Positions 21,019 to 31,774 of a stretch of DNA of 64,000 nucleotides are shown piece by piece. Position numbers and translations under genes: made by a program. The notes under the pieces are model-generated. The model had not been told where the DNA came from. It was given only the letters and a program-made list of their open reading frames with translations, and ran no database searches. This stretch comes from Strobilurus pachycystidiatus. Lineage: Eukaryota > Basidiomycota > Agaricomycetes > Agaricales > Physalacriaceae. The stretch is taken from NCBI GenBank assembly GCA_019915135.1, contig JAHLMK010000009.1:372001-436000 (forward strand), written 5' to 3'. Numbering within the stretch: the first letter of the stretch is position 1; each line of letters opens with the position of its first letter.

Positions 21019-22516
21019 ATGAAGCGCGGATTTTTGAACTCGTCGAAAGGTCGCAAGGCCATCACTGCGCCAAAGGCAAACGCAAAGGCCTCGACGACGG
21101 CGGAGGCATCAGTGGCACCACCGAAAGCATCCCAGACCTGGGCGCCTTGGCTCGGGAGGACGTTCGAGCGCGTCGGTTAGCGTCCAATATCGCTCTCCTT
21201 TGCATCGCTAACATCAGTCTATACAGATCTGCCCGCTGGGTACAAAATCCCCGCCAACCCCGTCCCATACTGCGCCACCGACTCAAGCTATGACGGCGAG
21301 GTTCTTTCCACGTTCACCATCAGCGACGTCGAGTGCCTCATCCCCGCCTCCCTCCACGCGAAGCTTCTCGCTTTACCAGGATTTCCCCGTCCCCTCGAGG
21401 CTGTTCCCAAGATGTACGCCGTCACCGACATTCCCGGCAAAGGCAAAGGGCTCATCGCCACCCGCTTCATCAAAGCCGGGACCCTCATCGCCGACGAGAG
21501 ACCCTTCTTCGTCTCCCCTGCAGCCATAGCCACCCACCCCGACGATATCCCCAGCTATTTCACCCCAGACGAAACCAACCAAGCTGCTTTATTGCTCAAT
21601 GAGCGCTTCGCTGAGATGGTGTTCGAGAGGATGAGTGCGGAGAAGCAGGAGGCGTACATGGCGTTGTGTAATAGTCACGAACACGACGGCAGTGGGACAC
21701 TGTATGGGCGTTTCAGGACGAATCGATGGGGCATTGATACGATTGTTCCTCTGCCAGGTAAATACACCTCTCTTTGGGAGAGCTTCCCATTAATTGCTCT
21801 TCAGGTGGCACAGGTACCATATACGATACATTCGCATGCATATGCGATTCTCTTTCCCGCCTCAACCATGCGTACGCTATTTTCTCGTCTTCTCCCCTTC
21901 GAGGTCCTTTACTCATTCTCTCCCCAGGTGCAATCCCAACACCTATCACGACTTCTACGAAACCTCCTTCTCCCTGCATCTGATCGCAGTAAGCGACATC
22001 CAGCCCGGCGCAGAACTAACCGCCAGCTACGTCGGCGCCGACAGCCTCTCCTCCGACCGTCGCGACGAAATGCGTCCCTACAACTTCACCTGCGCCTGCG
22101 CACTCTGCCTCGCACCCGCCCAATCCGACCTCCGGCGCACACAGATCCCCATCCTCCTCGACGCGATCAAAACCTACCCCTGGTGGGTGAGCGTCAGCCC
22201 TGGCGCGGTCCTGGAGAGGATGGTGCGCAACTCCATCACGCTCGCCCATTACATGGAGCTCGAGGGGATGCGCGGACACTTGGGGTACACCCTCGCGGCG
22301 ATGCACGCATACAATGCGTGGCTGTGCGTTGGGGACGTGGAGAGGGCGTTTGAGTACACGACGAGGACGGTGGTGGCGTCGGGGTTGGTGAGAGGGGCAG
22401 AGATGAGCACGAGGTCGTTTAGGGTTATGAATGATAGGAACAAGTTGAGGAGCCAGCCGCATTTGGGAGTGGCGAGGCATTTGAGGAGCGAGATGGAGGC
22501 GTTTGTGAAGGGGTGA
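21019..22516 (+). CDS. SET-domain protein (SMYD/SET5-like), copy 1
   Basis: Exons 21019-21175, 21227-21757, 21805-21871, 21928-22516. Exon 1 is a basic, Ala/Lys/Thr-rich tail (MKRGFLNSSKGRKAI) ending WLGRTFERV. Exon 2 gives the N-terminal SET half: MYAVTDIPGKGKGLIATRF (IPGKGKGL is the usual GxG-type SAM loop) and ADERPFFV. Exons 3-4 join to SRLNHACNPN, the SET-family N-H-x-C-x-PN motif, then VSDIQPGAELTASYVG and a post-SET-like CxC-x2-C (CACALC). The C-terminal half is helical, TPR-like (AMHAYNAWLCVGDVERAFEY), as in SMYD proteins. It probably methylates lysines; target unknown. Introns 2-4 all carry stops if retained, supporting the splicing. About 450 residues. Confidence 0.85.
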
Positions 22517-23099
22517 GTGGGGACGCGATATTTGCTACATAACTTGCATTGTGGTCGGGCACTATATACGTGTGATATATTTCTTCTTCTACTGCATGAT
22601 TTATGCCGCTTTCTTTCAGGTTTCTTTCGCGTAGACTTGCCATTAGATATCGATTTCTAGGTCAGTAATGGGGGTACTTGATCATTATGGCCCATGTATG
22701 GCTCCTCTTGTCTGGTACCCACGGGAGTGCCACACCCATGGTTCCTTCCGACTCGCATTATTGCGCAGAATTACCGATGCTCAGCTGTTCTACCCCTCGC
22801 TTGTCAGGACCGAAGTTTGGTCAAGGAATTGTCGAATTTGTGCCTCGTACACTTACACGAGTAAATTTTCCAAAGCTTCTCTGATGACAACCACTTTGTT
22901 ATTGTTTCGCTTTTCATGGATACCTGCGGCTACGCGAGTCCTGCTCTGTTGAATGAAGCTGTTGCGGACGGACTGGTATGTCGTCGTATCCCGAGCTCTG
23001 AGAGCTCGGGCACATGCTCGTGAGCTGTAGTTGCCAGTGTCTGAGCGAATCCGTGCCAATGTACGTGATAAACACCATTATAATCGATTTCCGACGTGT
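22517..23099. other. Intergenic, no supported gene
   Basis: Convergent 3' flanks of the SET gene and F-box copy 3. No coding pattern apart from short frames. Confidence 0.45.
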
Positions 23100-24830
23100 C
23101 TAGTCTCAGTATGTATAAGTCTGCTATCAATACACTAAACAATCCTCTCGCATCGGGAATCGTTTCCAGCTTTGACTATGAAAGTAGTGAGGCGGGGCAA
23201 GATGCGAATAATCTCTTCCCGATTTTTGATCATACTCTGGACCATCGCCTGGAAGCCACATTCCAACACCAAGCCATCGGGGCTTTCCATCGTGATTGTC
23301 ACCTTTTGCAGCAAAGACACGGCGCTGAACATCGCCACAATTCCTTCCGCAGCAATCGGGGCACGGTGTCGTATGCCGAGGTGAAGTATCCGTAGAGGGC
23401 ATTGCGACCGTACCAGAAAATCTACCAGAGGCTGCAGTATGTCAAGGTGCTTTAGGCGCAATTCCTCAAGCAACGGGGCGACAAAGTGGAACTGGTGTGT
23501 GGCAAGAACTACTTCCAGGGAGATGTAACGAGCAGGCGTCGAAGGAAACGAAGAAGGCATGACATCCGTGTCCAAGTCGTCACCCAAACGATCGTACCAA
23601 GTCACGCTGAACGACCGGAGTCTCGTAGCAAGCGAGAGGAGACGGTAGGTCTCGGGCAGGACCTCGCCTCCAATGCTTATCGGCGTTAGATGAACAACGA
23701 CCAACTGGGAATATGGAAGCTCGAGTTTGTGACTGTCGGTCTCAATGGCGTGCAGGTGTTGTAGTCGTGGTGCTGCGCAGAATGCGCGGATCATAACGCT
23801 GGATGAATCGAGCTCGGAAAGATCAAGCGCAAGGGAGGACAATAATGGTAGCTTTTCTGCAGCGATGGCAGCGCTGAGGTCGAAGGCAGGGGGTACTCGG
23901 ATATAAACATCACGCCAGCGTGATGAAAAAGATAGCAAGTAGGCGAACCATCCCTCGTAGCGTGCCTCATCGTCTTCTCCAAAGAACGGGCCTTCGAAGT
24001 TAGGACGGTACGTGATGAATAGAGGTTGGTTGGCGGAGCGCTTGAGCGTGGCGGTAAGAAGGGCATTGGAATTTCGGGGGTGAGCGGGTACATCGTCCAC
24101 GAGGTTGATGGTGGCCCACAGGGCGGGAGTCGAGCGTGCAACCGTGCGCCATAGCTTGGAGATTTGGCTAACCAACCAAGGACCCGCCATGGTATCGAAC
24201 ACGTCAAATTCTTCACCGGTGCAGACCCAGTAGAAGACCTCCGTCAACGTCTCGACGGGGAACCGCCGAATTGCAGAAAGAGCACCCTCCAACACTTTTT
24301 CCTCTTCTGCCAGACGAGCGTGTTCCGCGCGCATGAGCCGAGTTGCCATTTCCAAGCGGTCCATCTCTTCCTCGACGCGCCGAATATTTTCTTTTGTCTT
24401 CGGGAGAGTCTGATCTCGGACGAGTGTCACATCCGCTTCGGGCAAGTGATCGTTTGAATGGAAGAGGGAGTGGCGCAGTTCATCAGACAGCGATGGAGAC
24501 ACGTCTAGAAAGCGGTATGGCTCCCCGCATGACTCACAAGAGAGAAAGTGTGGTGCAGACATGGCGATAGCTAACGATTATAATCAGCATCCAGAACGCA
24601 ATGGATGAAAAGAAATTAGAGACCGTAAGTTCGGGAGAACCAGCACTTTGAGGGTGATGATACGTGCTGTTGTTGGCCAGTGCTTGTCGGCGCCTTAGTC
24701 TACGGTGTGGCAGTCCTTCAGACACTGTGTCTTGCGGTGAAAAGCGCCGATTTCGGATTTCGTGATCGAGATGCTGATGATGGTCAGAGCGAAAAAGGCA
24801 GGTCATCCTTTTCATGTCATCCTCAAATGT
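23100..24830 (-). repeat. Inverted segmental duplication, right arm
   Basis: Reverse-orientation counterpart of 11360-13090, containing F-box copy 3 with matching upstream and downstream flanks. The arms are about 10 kb apart; the multi-span gene, the transporter and SET copy 1 lie between them. Confidence 0.75.
23135..24562 (-). CDS. F-box protein, CxxC/coiled-coil family (copy 3)
   Basis: An intronless gene of 475 codons, start at 24562 (MSAPHFLSCESCGEPY). CxxC motif, coiled coil (EEMDRLEMATRLMRAEHARL), F-box (AIRRFPVETLTEVFYWV), SKLWRTVARSTPALWAT and leucine-rich stretches follow the same order and spacing as copy 2. The end is LPRLTTFIVKAGNDSRCERIV. It differs from copy 2 by scattered substitutions and two or three single-residue length changes, with no disabling lesion, so both copies look functional. 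SCF adaptor role is inferred from the F-box. Confidence 0.9.
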   Translation of the reverse strand: MSAPHFLSCESCGEPYRFLDVSPSLSDELRHSLFHSNDHLPEADVTLVRDQTLPKTKENIRRVEEEMDRLEMATRLMRAEHARLAEEEKVLEGALSAIRRFPVETLTEVFYWVCTGEEFDVFDTMAGPWLVSQISKLWRTVARSTPALWATINLVDDVPAHPRNSNALLTATLKRSANQPLFITYRPNFEGPFFGEDDEARYEGWFAYLLSFSSRWRDVYIRVPPAFDLSAAIAAEKLPLLSSLALDLSELDSSSVMIRAFCAAPRLQHLHAIETDSHKLELPYSQLVVVHLTPISIGGEVLPETYRLLSLATRLRSFSVTWYDRLGDDLDTDVMPSSFPSTPARYISLEVVLATHQFHFVAPLLEELRLKHLDILQPLVDFLVRSQCPLRILHLGIRHRAPIAAEGIVAMFSAVSLLQKVTITMESPDGLVLECGFQAMVQSMIKNREEIIRILPRLTTFIVKAGNDSRCERIV

Positions 24831-24977
24831 CACATACTACTGTAATAAGTCTTCGTTCTTTTGTCTGTTTATTATCTTGTATGGAAATCTAATGATGCGC
24901 GTGTTCTGCTACAGGAATCTCCGGCTTTCATTTGTTCAAGCCTGCGACCGACCATTGCTCTGAAACCCAAGTGTCCT
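24563..24977. other. Intergenic flank of the duplication
   Basis: Contains the upstream part of the right duplication arm (to about 24830) and the 3' flank of SET copy 2. The apparent frame at 24680-24892 is duplicated promoter sequence, not a gene. Confidence 0.5.
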
Positions 24978-26585
24978 TTATGACTCGCGACGAAAAGCCT
25001 CCATTTCCTCCCTCAGATGACTCGCTTTTCCCAGAAGTGGATATCTCCTGGGCTTGTAATGTCGAATGTACTGCTGGATCTTGGTTACTAAAGGTCCCGT
25101 CTTCCCATCATGGTAGTATCTGTCCATGATTTTCGCCGCTACCAAGCTTCGATTCAGATACTCAATGGCGCGATCCCGATCGCCCAGACACAAATATGCA
25201 TGATGAGCATTCATCGTAGCGAGGGTGTAGTCTTTCATGCGGCTCTCGAGGCCCTCGAATTCCAGGTGATGCACGAGCTCGACAGCGTGCTGGACCCTCT
25301 TGTCAAGAGCTGCACCAGGTCGAATGGTGTCCCAGGCGGCTGCTGAGGAGACTGTCTCCGTGAGTGTGAGGACCCTCTGTTGCCGCCAGTCCGACTTGGC
25401 GGGTGATTGGCAGCGCGGGCAGACACAGGTGAAACCATAGCCCATAATGCGATCACGACGGGGAGAGTAGAGCTCAAGAATATCAACATATGAGGCCGTG
25501 AGCTCCTCTTTAGGCTGGATGTCGCGGACTGCAATCATCTGCATAGAGAAGGACTCCATTGTGAAAGCGGAGACGGTGTTTGGATTACACCTGGAAAGTA
25601 TTTCAGCCGAATGGCTATTGAAGAACCATGTTGACTTGCGCATGGTTGAAACGAGACACGGTATCGCCAAGGCATGAAAAATGATTGCTGCCTTGGAGAT
25701 CATGAAGAAGAGACAACGACCGAGGAAGTGATACTTACCTGGATCAATGTCAATCTCCCAGCGATTGGTGTTGAGCCGTCCATAGAGTGGACCATACTCG
25801 TATGGACTCATGCAACTATGCAGGGCCATGAATGCATGCTGCCTCCTAGTGTCCATTCGCTCATAAAGCATCTCCGCATACCGCTCATAGATGATCAACA
25901 GAGCCCGGACCATCTGAGTCTTGGAAAGACGAGGCCGTGGACCGCTTGGCATAACAACGCGGTTGTGATCTTCCGGGCCAGGTAGTATGAGGAGGGGTCT
26001 CTCGTCGATGATGAGGCTGCCAGCTTGAATGAGCTTGGTGGCGACCAGACCTTTGCCTTTGCCGGGTATCTGGACAGCTTTGTACATCTTGGGAATACTC
26101 TGGAGAGGACGGGGAAAGCCAGGTATGGCGAGGATGTGGTCTCCGAAAGAGGGCGGGATGAGACACTCGACCTTCGCAATCGTAAGTGGCACATGTACTT
26201 CTCCCGCATACTTCGAGTTGGGGTCGCAGGCCAAAACGGGACGGAGCGGGATCTCGTAGTCGGCTGGGAGATCTGAATGCCCCTTGTCAGCAATGGCAAT
26301 GCATGCTCGACACAATGCCTGCCCACCGGCGCGCCAGGATGTAAACCTTTTCCAGAGACCTCCGACAGTGGATGAAACTGATGACAGCAAACCAGTCGTT
26401 CGAGCTGATGTGGACTCTGAAGTTGCCTCCGTCGCCTTGGTGGGTTCAGATGATGCTTTCGCTTTCTTGCCCTTTGGGGACTTCGCATATCCACGTTCCG
26501 TGGTGGCTGGATGGTCGGTTAGGACTGCTAGTAGCGATTTGGAAGATTAAGACCTGCGACCAGGGCGGTTTGACGACGCGCCCAT
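24978..26585 (-). CDS. SET-domain protein (SMYD/SET5-like), copy 2
   Basis: Paralogue of the SET gene at 21.0 kb, on the opposite strand. The proposed start at 26585 (MGASSNRP) splices over a 54-nt intron (branch CCTAACC) into a Lys-rich tail containing AKSPKGKKAKASSEP. SET half one: VECLIPPSFGDHILAIPGF, MYKAVQIPGKGKGLVATKL, IDERPLLIL. SET half two after splicing: SRFNHACNPN, VRDIQPKEELTASYVD, then CVCPRC. The C-terminal part is helical (NAHHAYLCLGDRDRAIEYL) and ends HLREEMEAFRRES. The intron at 25591-25639 appears to use a GC donor (GCAAGT) where copy 1 has GTACGC at the same position and phase. Retaining it destroys the NHxCxPN motif, so splicing is needed. The start is less certain than the body. 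Confidence 0.8.
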
Positions 26586-27016
26586 CCTGGCCGACCTGGC
26601 CGGGGACGAAGACTGGGCGACAGGTTCATTGTGCTTGTTGACAGTAAAATTCAAATTGGCTCGTGGGATAGATTGTGGGGTCGAGCGGAGATGCCCGAGC
26701 ACATGACCTTGACGGCGGCGGAGGGCGGCGGGCGCACTCGAAATTTGAAAGTTTCAGTTGGAAATCAGTCAATCAATCAATTTGAATAAATACAGTGTAC
26801 ACGAAAGAATAGGCCCTCTTCGAAGTCGCGCCGGCTGGCGCACCCTCTTCAAAGTCGTTCCAAATGAATCATGGCTGATTGCGAGATTTCTCGAAACGCC
26901 TTCAAGATTGCCTGCTCAGTCGAGTCCCTAGCGACTCTGAGTCTCTGAGACCACAACAGCGAAAGGAGGAAATGTTGCATAGAGTAGGTGTACTGTACAA
27001 GTATGATACATAAGCC
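26586..27016. other. Intergenic, no supported gene
   Basis: Divergent 5' side of SET copy 2 and 3' flank of F-box copy 4. A GTCAATCAATCAAT run lies near 26768-26781. No gene seen. Confidence 0.45.
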
Positions 27017-28507
27017 CTAAGTAAAGGCAATCTGGCGGTGCCATGATTCCGATCCGAAAATGACCTGCAACGAAGTAAGGTGAGGTAGCATCCGAGCAAC
27101 CTCCGAACCATTCATGCTCTGAGCCAGCGCCTGGAACTTTGCCTTTCCCAACCATCCATCACCATACTCGCGCATGGTAATCGTCACATCTCGCAACAGT
27201 GGCACAGTGCCGAAGATCGCCAGAATCTGGTCTGTGGGGACTGTGGTGTCGCACAGCACCTCTAGATGGATGGTCTGTAGAGGACACTGCGACCGCTCCA
27301 TGAACCCTAGAAAAGGCCCAAAATCGTCCGGGCGGAGGTTCTGGAGATGCAGGTCCTTGAGCATCGGAGCGCGGAAGTGGAACTGACATGGAGCGTGCGC
27401 AATTTCCATTTGAACCTCGTTGGCAGTTGTGCATGGCGGGTCGTATGCGGGGCGCGCGGTGATGTGGATGTCCATGACTTTCGAGTCATCCGTGTGGATG
27501 AAAGTCATGGCGAAGAATTCCAGGGACGTGGAATGGACCAGGAGTTGAGAGAGGTCGCGCAGGCTGTCTGGATCAATGCTGTATGGGTGCCAACGGACCC
27601 TTGTCAGCTTAGCGAAGGGGAGCTTGATGCGATATGAATCGAGCCCTATAGCCATCACGCGCAGCAATTGTGGAGCGTTGAAGAACGCATCTATGGGGAT
27701 GATATCGTTGGGCGCGACGCTGGTCTGGGAAAGGTCCAATGCGAGGGCAGATAGCATGGGCAGGCTCCCACTGATCATGCTAAAGTCTCCGATGTTCAAA
27801 GTGTCCGGCACTCTGAGGTAGGTCATATACCACCGCGAAGAGGAGTACTGGAACAAGTAGCGTAGCCACTGTGCGTATTCCACCATCTCCGGCGCCCCGA
27901 CTGAGGGATTTTCGTTGTCGAAGGAAGGACGGAAGAGGAGAGTCACCCCAAGGTTGCCAGAGCGTTGGAGAGTGGTAGCGAGTATGGGGTAGGGATTACG
28001 GGGGCGTATATCAGCGTTGTCGGTGAATCTGACGAAGACCCATAGAGACGGCGTCGAGAGTGCGACTGTGCGCCACAGCTGCGAGACTCTGGCTATCAGC
28101 CAGGGACCCGCCGACATATCGAACACATGGTTCTGTTCGTCAATGCAGACCCAATGAAAGATCGTAATCAATGTTTCGACAGGGAGACGCCGGAAGGCAG
28201 AGAGCACACCGTCAAATCGGCCCGCGACACTGTCCAACCTGTTCTTCTCCTCCCGTAGGCGGGATTTTTCGCAGATTAGGAGCGAAATGGAGGCCTCTGT
28301 GCGACTTAGCTCCTCCTCGACACGCCGACGGTCTTCTTCTAGTGTAGGGATGATTTGGTCTCGCACGAGTGAGGCGTCCGAGTCGGACGCAGGATCGTTC
28401 GAGTTCAAGATGTGGTTATAGGCCCTGTAGGCGAGCGACGGCGACGCAATGGACAAGTAGTAAGGTGCCCCGCAAGAGGAACAGCATAACGGAGGGGATG
28501 CAGACAT
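27017..28507 (-). CDS. F-box protein, CxxC/coiled-coil family (copy 4)
   Basis: An intronless gene. The ATG at 28507 (MSASPPLCCSSCGAPY) is preferred over an in-frame ATG 12 codons upstream because it matches the paralogue starts. CxxC motif CSSCGAPY; coiled coil (EEELSRTEASISLLICEKSRL); F-box (AFRRLPVETLITIFHWV); SQLWRTVALSTPSLWVF; leucine-rich stretches (PMLSALALDLS; APMLKDLHLQNLRPDDF; QCPLQTIHLEVL). It ends LPHLTSLQVIFG with a variant tail. More diverged than copies 2 and 3. Probable SCF adaptor. Confidence 0.88.
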   Translation of the reverse strand: MSASPPLCCSSCGAPYYLSIASPSLAYRAYNHILNSNDPASDSDASLVRDQIIPTLEEDRRRVEEELSRTEASISLLICEKSRLREEKNRLDSVAGRFDGVLSAFRRLPVETLITIFHWVCIDEQNHVFDMSAGPWLIARVSQLWRTVALSTPSLWVFVRFTDNADIRPRNPYPILATTLQRSGNLGVTLLFRPSFDNENPSVGAPEMVEYAQWLRYLFQYSSSRWYMTYLRVPDTLNIGDFSMISGSLPMLSALALDLSQTSVAPNDIIPIDAFFNAPQLLRVMAIGLDSYRIKLPFAKLTRVRWHPYSIDPDSLRDLSQLLVHSTSLEFFAMTFIHTDDSKVMDIHITARPAYDPPCTTANEVQMEIAHAPCQFHFRAPMLKDLHLQNLRPDDFGPFLGFMERSQCPLQTIHLEVLCDTTVPTDQILAIFGTVPLLRDVTITMREYGDGWLGKAKFQALAQSMNGSEVARMLPHLTSLQVIFGSESWHRQIAFT

Positions 28508-29799
28508 GACGTTGGCTAGGCGAATCTTTTCGTGAGTATGCAATAACGAAAATGTGAAAAAACCCCTACGAAAGAGTAGTTGCTATGATGGAGTACTTTT
28601 CCGGGAAGGTGATGTACGTTTAGATATCCGAGTCTAGGCGCGAATTTGAGTCAGAAAAGATTGAAGGATGGGGCGACACGCACGCATTGCTATAGTGGTA
28701 GGATCATGAATGTCTGTGTCAAGCTGCGCAAGCGACATAGGGACCACCTTGGACATATCGCATCGCAGTCTCCTGTTGGTAAATCGAAGATCAGGGCATT
28801 TTCTCTACCCCTGCTTTCCTACAGACACCGAGCAGCGTGATTCAATTACCCCGGCTATGAGATGGAAGCCCGCCCCGCCGATCTTTCCAAAGTGGGCTAT
28901 GCGCCCAACCGATTATGATTGAAGAGGATATGCCGCGTCGCATAGAAGACGTGCGCTTCGAGCTTGAACGCTCTTCAGCAACTTGACCAGTGGTCCGGCT
29001 TACTTAGAAATGTGACTTCTGTCAAATCAAATTCGAAGTCATCTGCCTTGACAAACCTTATCTTTCGGAGGTTATGCACGATATCCTATGAGTACCTAAA
29101 CGCCCTTGACGTTGTAACGGCCAGACCATGTCAAAATCTCATCACTATCGCAAATACAACGGGACCCACCTGGACGTCTAGTCCTCCGCCTTTGTCCACA
29201 ATGTTAGCGCATCGTTGGATCATGACCCCTGTTGCGCCGGATCTACGATTACGATTAGTGTACCGGTGTATCGGATTTGTACCATCAGACCCAGAGATAG
29301 AGACAGCTTTGCCCGAGCCTACCTGAGCTCCTTGACACCGCCGTCGTCCGCCGTCTTCTCGTAAGCACATGCAATGAAAGTCTTCGAAGTGTGTTTATCT
29401 TTGAATCAGCCACTCTCGCTCGACGCTCCGGTCCCGATACTATACTTTCGATGTCACCCTGGTCGGTCCCACGACGCGCTCGTGAGACCGACGAATGTCT
29501 GACCTATTGCCTTCAAGCTTAGCGCTGCACAGAGAACGTCAAGGCTCAGGCGAGGTTTGAGAAAGGCGCTCGTGGTGTTTTCGTTGAAGTGAGAACGTTC
29601 TGTGCACGCGACGAGCATGAGTAGGCAGAAGCGAGTCGTCGCGCCCAAAGTTGAAGATGCTTACAGTCAGTTGATGATATGTTTGGTCTTCCCCTCTTAC
29701 AGTATCTAGGGACGTCCAGGCAGAACTTGAAGTGACAAGTCGCACACAAATGGCGCATGTCAAAGAAATGGAGATTTGTACTTTATTATGAACTTTACG
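28508..29799. other. Intergenic with possible gene remnant
   Basis: About 1.3 kb between two F-box genes on the same strand. On the minus strand at 29100-29400 a short exon-like reading (TFIACAYEKTADDGGVKEL) is followed by GTAGGC and, after an AG, ATGVMIQRCANIVDKGGG. This could be two exons of an unknown or dying gene, but no start, end or family was recognised. Confidence 0.3.
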
Positions 29800-31245
29800 C
29801 TAGACAACGCGGCAGCGCCATGACTCCCTTCCGAGATCAACCATGAAGGAGGCAAGATGAGGTAACATCTTCACCAGATTTTCACGATTGAGACCGCGCA
29901 TGAGATTCTGAAAGACCACATGCCCCGCCGACTCATCTTCGCAATCCGCCATTATGAGCTTTACCTCCCGCAACGACGACACAGCGCCGAAAATAGCCAC
30001 AAGCTCGCCCACTAGCATTATGCTATCGGGTTGCATGCCAAGGTGAAGGACCTTGAGCGGGCAGCGTGATCGTGATAAAAAATCCAGGACGTAGTCCAAG
30101 TCCGAGTCATCAAGGTTTTGAAGACGTAGTTCTTCGAGTGCGGGTGCGGTGAAGTGGAACTGTGATGGAGTATGTGCGACTTCGAGCGAGATGTATCGAG
30201 CGGGTGTGCAAGCCTCAGTAATTGAGAACTGGCCATGAATATCGACGACGTCGGCGCGGAAGAACATCATCGTGAATGACCGGAGGCTCGTTGAATGGGA
30301 GAGGACATGATATAAATCGGTTATGACTTCTCTGTCGATGCTTTCTGGATGCATGACGAAGCCAGTCAACTGGGGGTAGGGAAGGCGGAACTTGAATGGA
30401 TCAGTCGCAATAGCATTCACATATCGAAGCTGTGGTGCTAGAGCGAACGCGTCGAATGTCTCACTGCCAATGGGTGTGCACATCATGTGAAGATCGAGGG
30501 TGAGTTCAGAGAGTTTCGGTAAGTTCCCTTTGATCGTGTCAAATTCTTGTGGGTGCATATCCGGCGGTACCTCGATGTGTACATCAGACCACCTGGATGA
30601 GACAGTAAGCAGACGGCGTAGCCATTGACTCCATTCTTCGTCATCATATTCGACGGTGCGACAAGACCTGAAGGTGATCGATAAATCATGGTTGCCGGAG
30701 CGTTCGAATACGGCGTCAAGGATCGAATCGGGATCTATGGGCGCCACAGGCGTACTGTTGTGAAAGTTCAGAGAGGCCCATAGGGAGGGTGTCGAGAGCG
30801 TGATTGTGCGCCAAAGCTGTGATACCCTGCTTATCAACCAAGGGCCCGTCGAAAGGTCCAGAATGTCATTGTCTTCAGCAGTGCAGACCCATCGGAAGAT
30901 TTCGATGAGCGTTTCGACTGGAAAACGTCGCAAGGCCGAAAGCGAGCCGACGCATTGGGTTGCTACAGTCTCCATCCTCTCCTTCTCTTCCATCAAGCGG
31001 GACCTTTCTGCGTTCATGAGAAAGATCGCAGCGTTCAAGCGGTCCAGCTCCCCCTCCACGCGCTGCAGATCTTCCCGTGCATTTGGGAGGATCTGGGATC
31101 GAACGAGTGCCGCATCAGACTCAGATGCGGGCTCATTGGATGCAAAGAGGTCCGTATAAACCCCGTAGGATAGCGATGGCGATGAGCCGGAGAAGCTGTA
31201 GGGCTCCCCACAAGAGAAACAAGACAAAGAAGGGGATAGAGGCAT
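29800..31245 (-). CDS. F-box protein, CxxC/coiled-coil family (copy 5)
   Basis: An intronless gene. The ATG at 31245 (MPLSPSLSCFSCGEPY) fits the family start; an in-frame start 24 codons upstream is less likely. CxxC motif CFSCGEPY; coiled coil (GELDRLNAAIFLMNAERSRL); F-box (ALRRFPVETLIEIFRWV); SQLWRTITLSTPSLWAS; leucine-rich stretches (PKLSELTLDLHMM; APALEELRLQNLDDSDL; RCPLKVLHLGMQP); end LPHLASFMVDLGRESWRCRVV. It lies in tandem with copy 4. Probable SCF adaptor. Confidence 0.88.
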   Translation of the reverse strand: MPLSPSLSCFSCGEPYSFSGSSPSLSYGVYTDLFASNEPASESDAALVRSQILPNAREDLQRVEGELDRLNAAIFLMNAERSRLMEEKERMETVATQCVGSLSALRRFPVETLIEIFRWVCTAEDNDILDLSTGPWLISRVSQLWRTITLSTPSLWASLNFHNSTPVAPIDPDSILDAVFERSGNHDLSITFRSCRTVEYDDEEWSQWLRRLLTVSSRWSDVHIEVPPDMHPQEFDTIKGNLPKLSELTLDLHMMCTPIGSETFDAFALAPQLRYVNAIATDPFKFRLPYPQLTGFVMHPESIDREVITDLYHVLSHSTSLRSFTMMFFRADVVDIHGQFSITEACTPARYISLEVAHTPSQFHFTAPALEELRLQNLDDSDLDYVLDFLSRSRCPLKVLHLGMQPDSIMLVGELVAIFGAVSSLREVKLIMADCEDESAGHVVFQNLMRGLNRENLVKMLPHLASFMVDLGRESWRCRVV

Positions 31246-31774
31246 GAAGCTGGCAGAAATATTGTCAGAGAGAGCACAGGCACTTAATTCTGACAGAAGG
31301 AGACCTTGTGGATACAAGAATTTTGACTTGACGAACGCGGCAGAGAATGTTGGATTGTTGCCGAGATGCCGATTCGATTCTTAGCGTGGTATTTGTGCTT
31401 GCTTATCTCACAGGTTGTTCTCCTACCACTGCGCCAGCCGCCGCGCTCCCAGCTCTGTCGCCGTATGCCGTCTCTTGAATGTATGCTTTACGTGCCCAAT
31501 CCATTAGGTTTATACTCTGAACTCATCAACAGCAACCGGACCTCTTGAGAAGGCGAAAACAAGTTGAACGGCGCCTGACTGAATGACTTGATATGCCTTG
31601 GCAGCGTCCGTGAACATCACATTGACTTTCTATCACTCTTGCTGATTGTCTTTCAGAGACGTCAGCCGCGTCTTGGGTCTCTGACAATCCTGTTATCTGT
31701 CGAACGGCTCTCCTACAAGCTTCCTAATAAGAACTCTAGTTCTGCCCTGCTGTGCCCTGTACTGCATCATCTTG
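31246..31774. other. Intergenic, no supported gene
   Basis: About 530 bp between the divergent F-box copy 5 and the unknown gene at 31775. A frame at 31588-31842 runs into the next gene in another frame and may be an upstream exon, but no convincing splice was found. Confidence 0.4.

Noticed and set aside
28900..29500. Two-exon gene on the minus strand
   Set aside because: One possible intron, but no start, end or recognisable family; kept only as a possible remnant.
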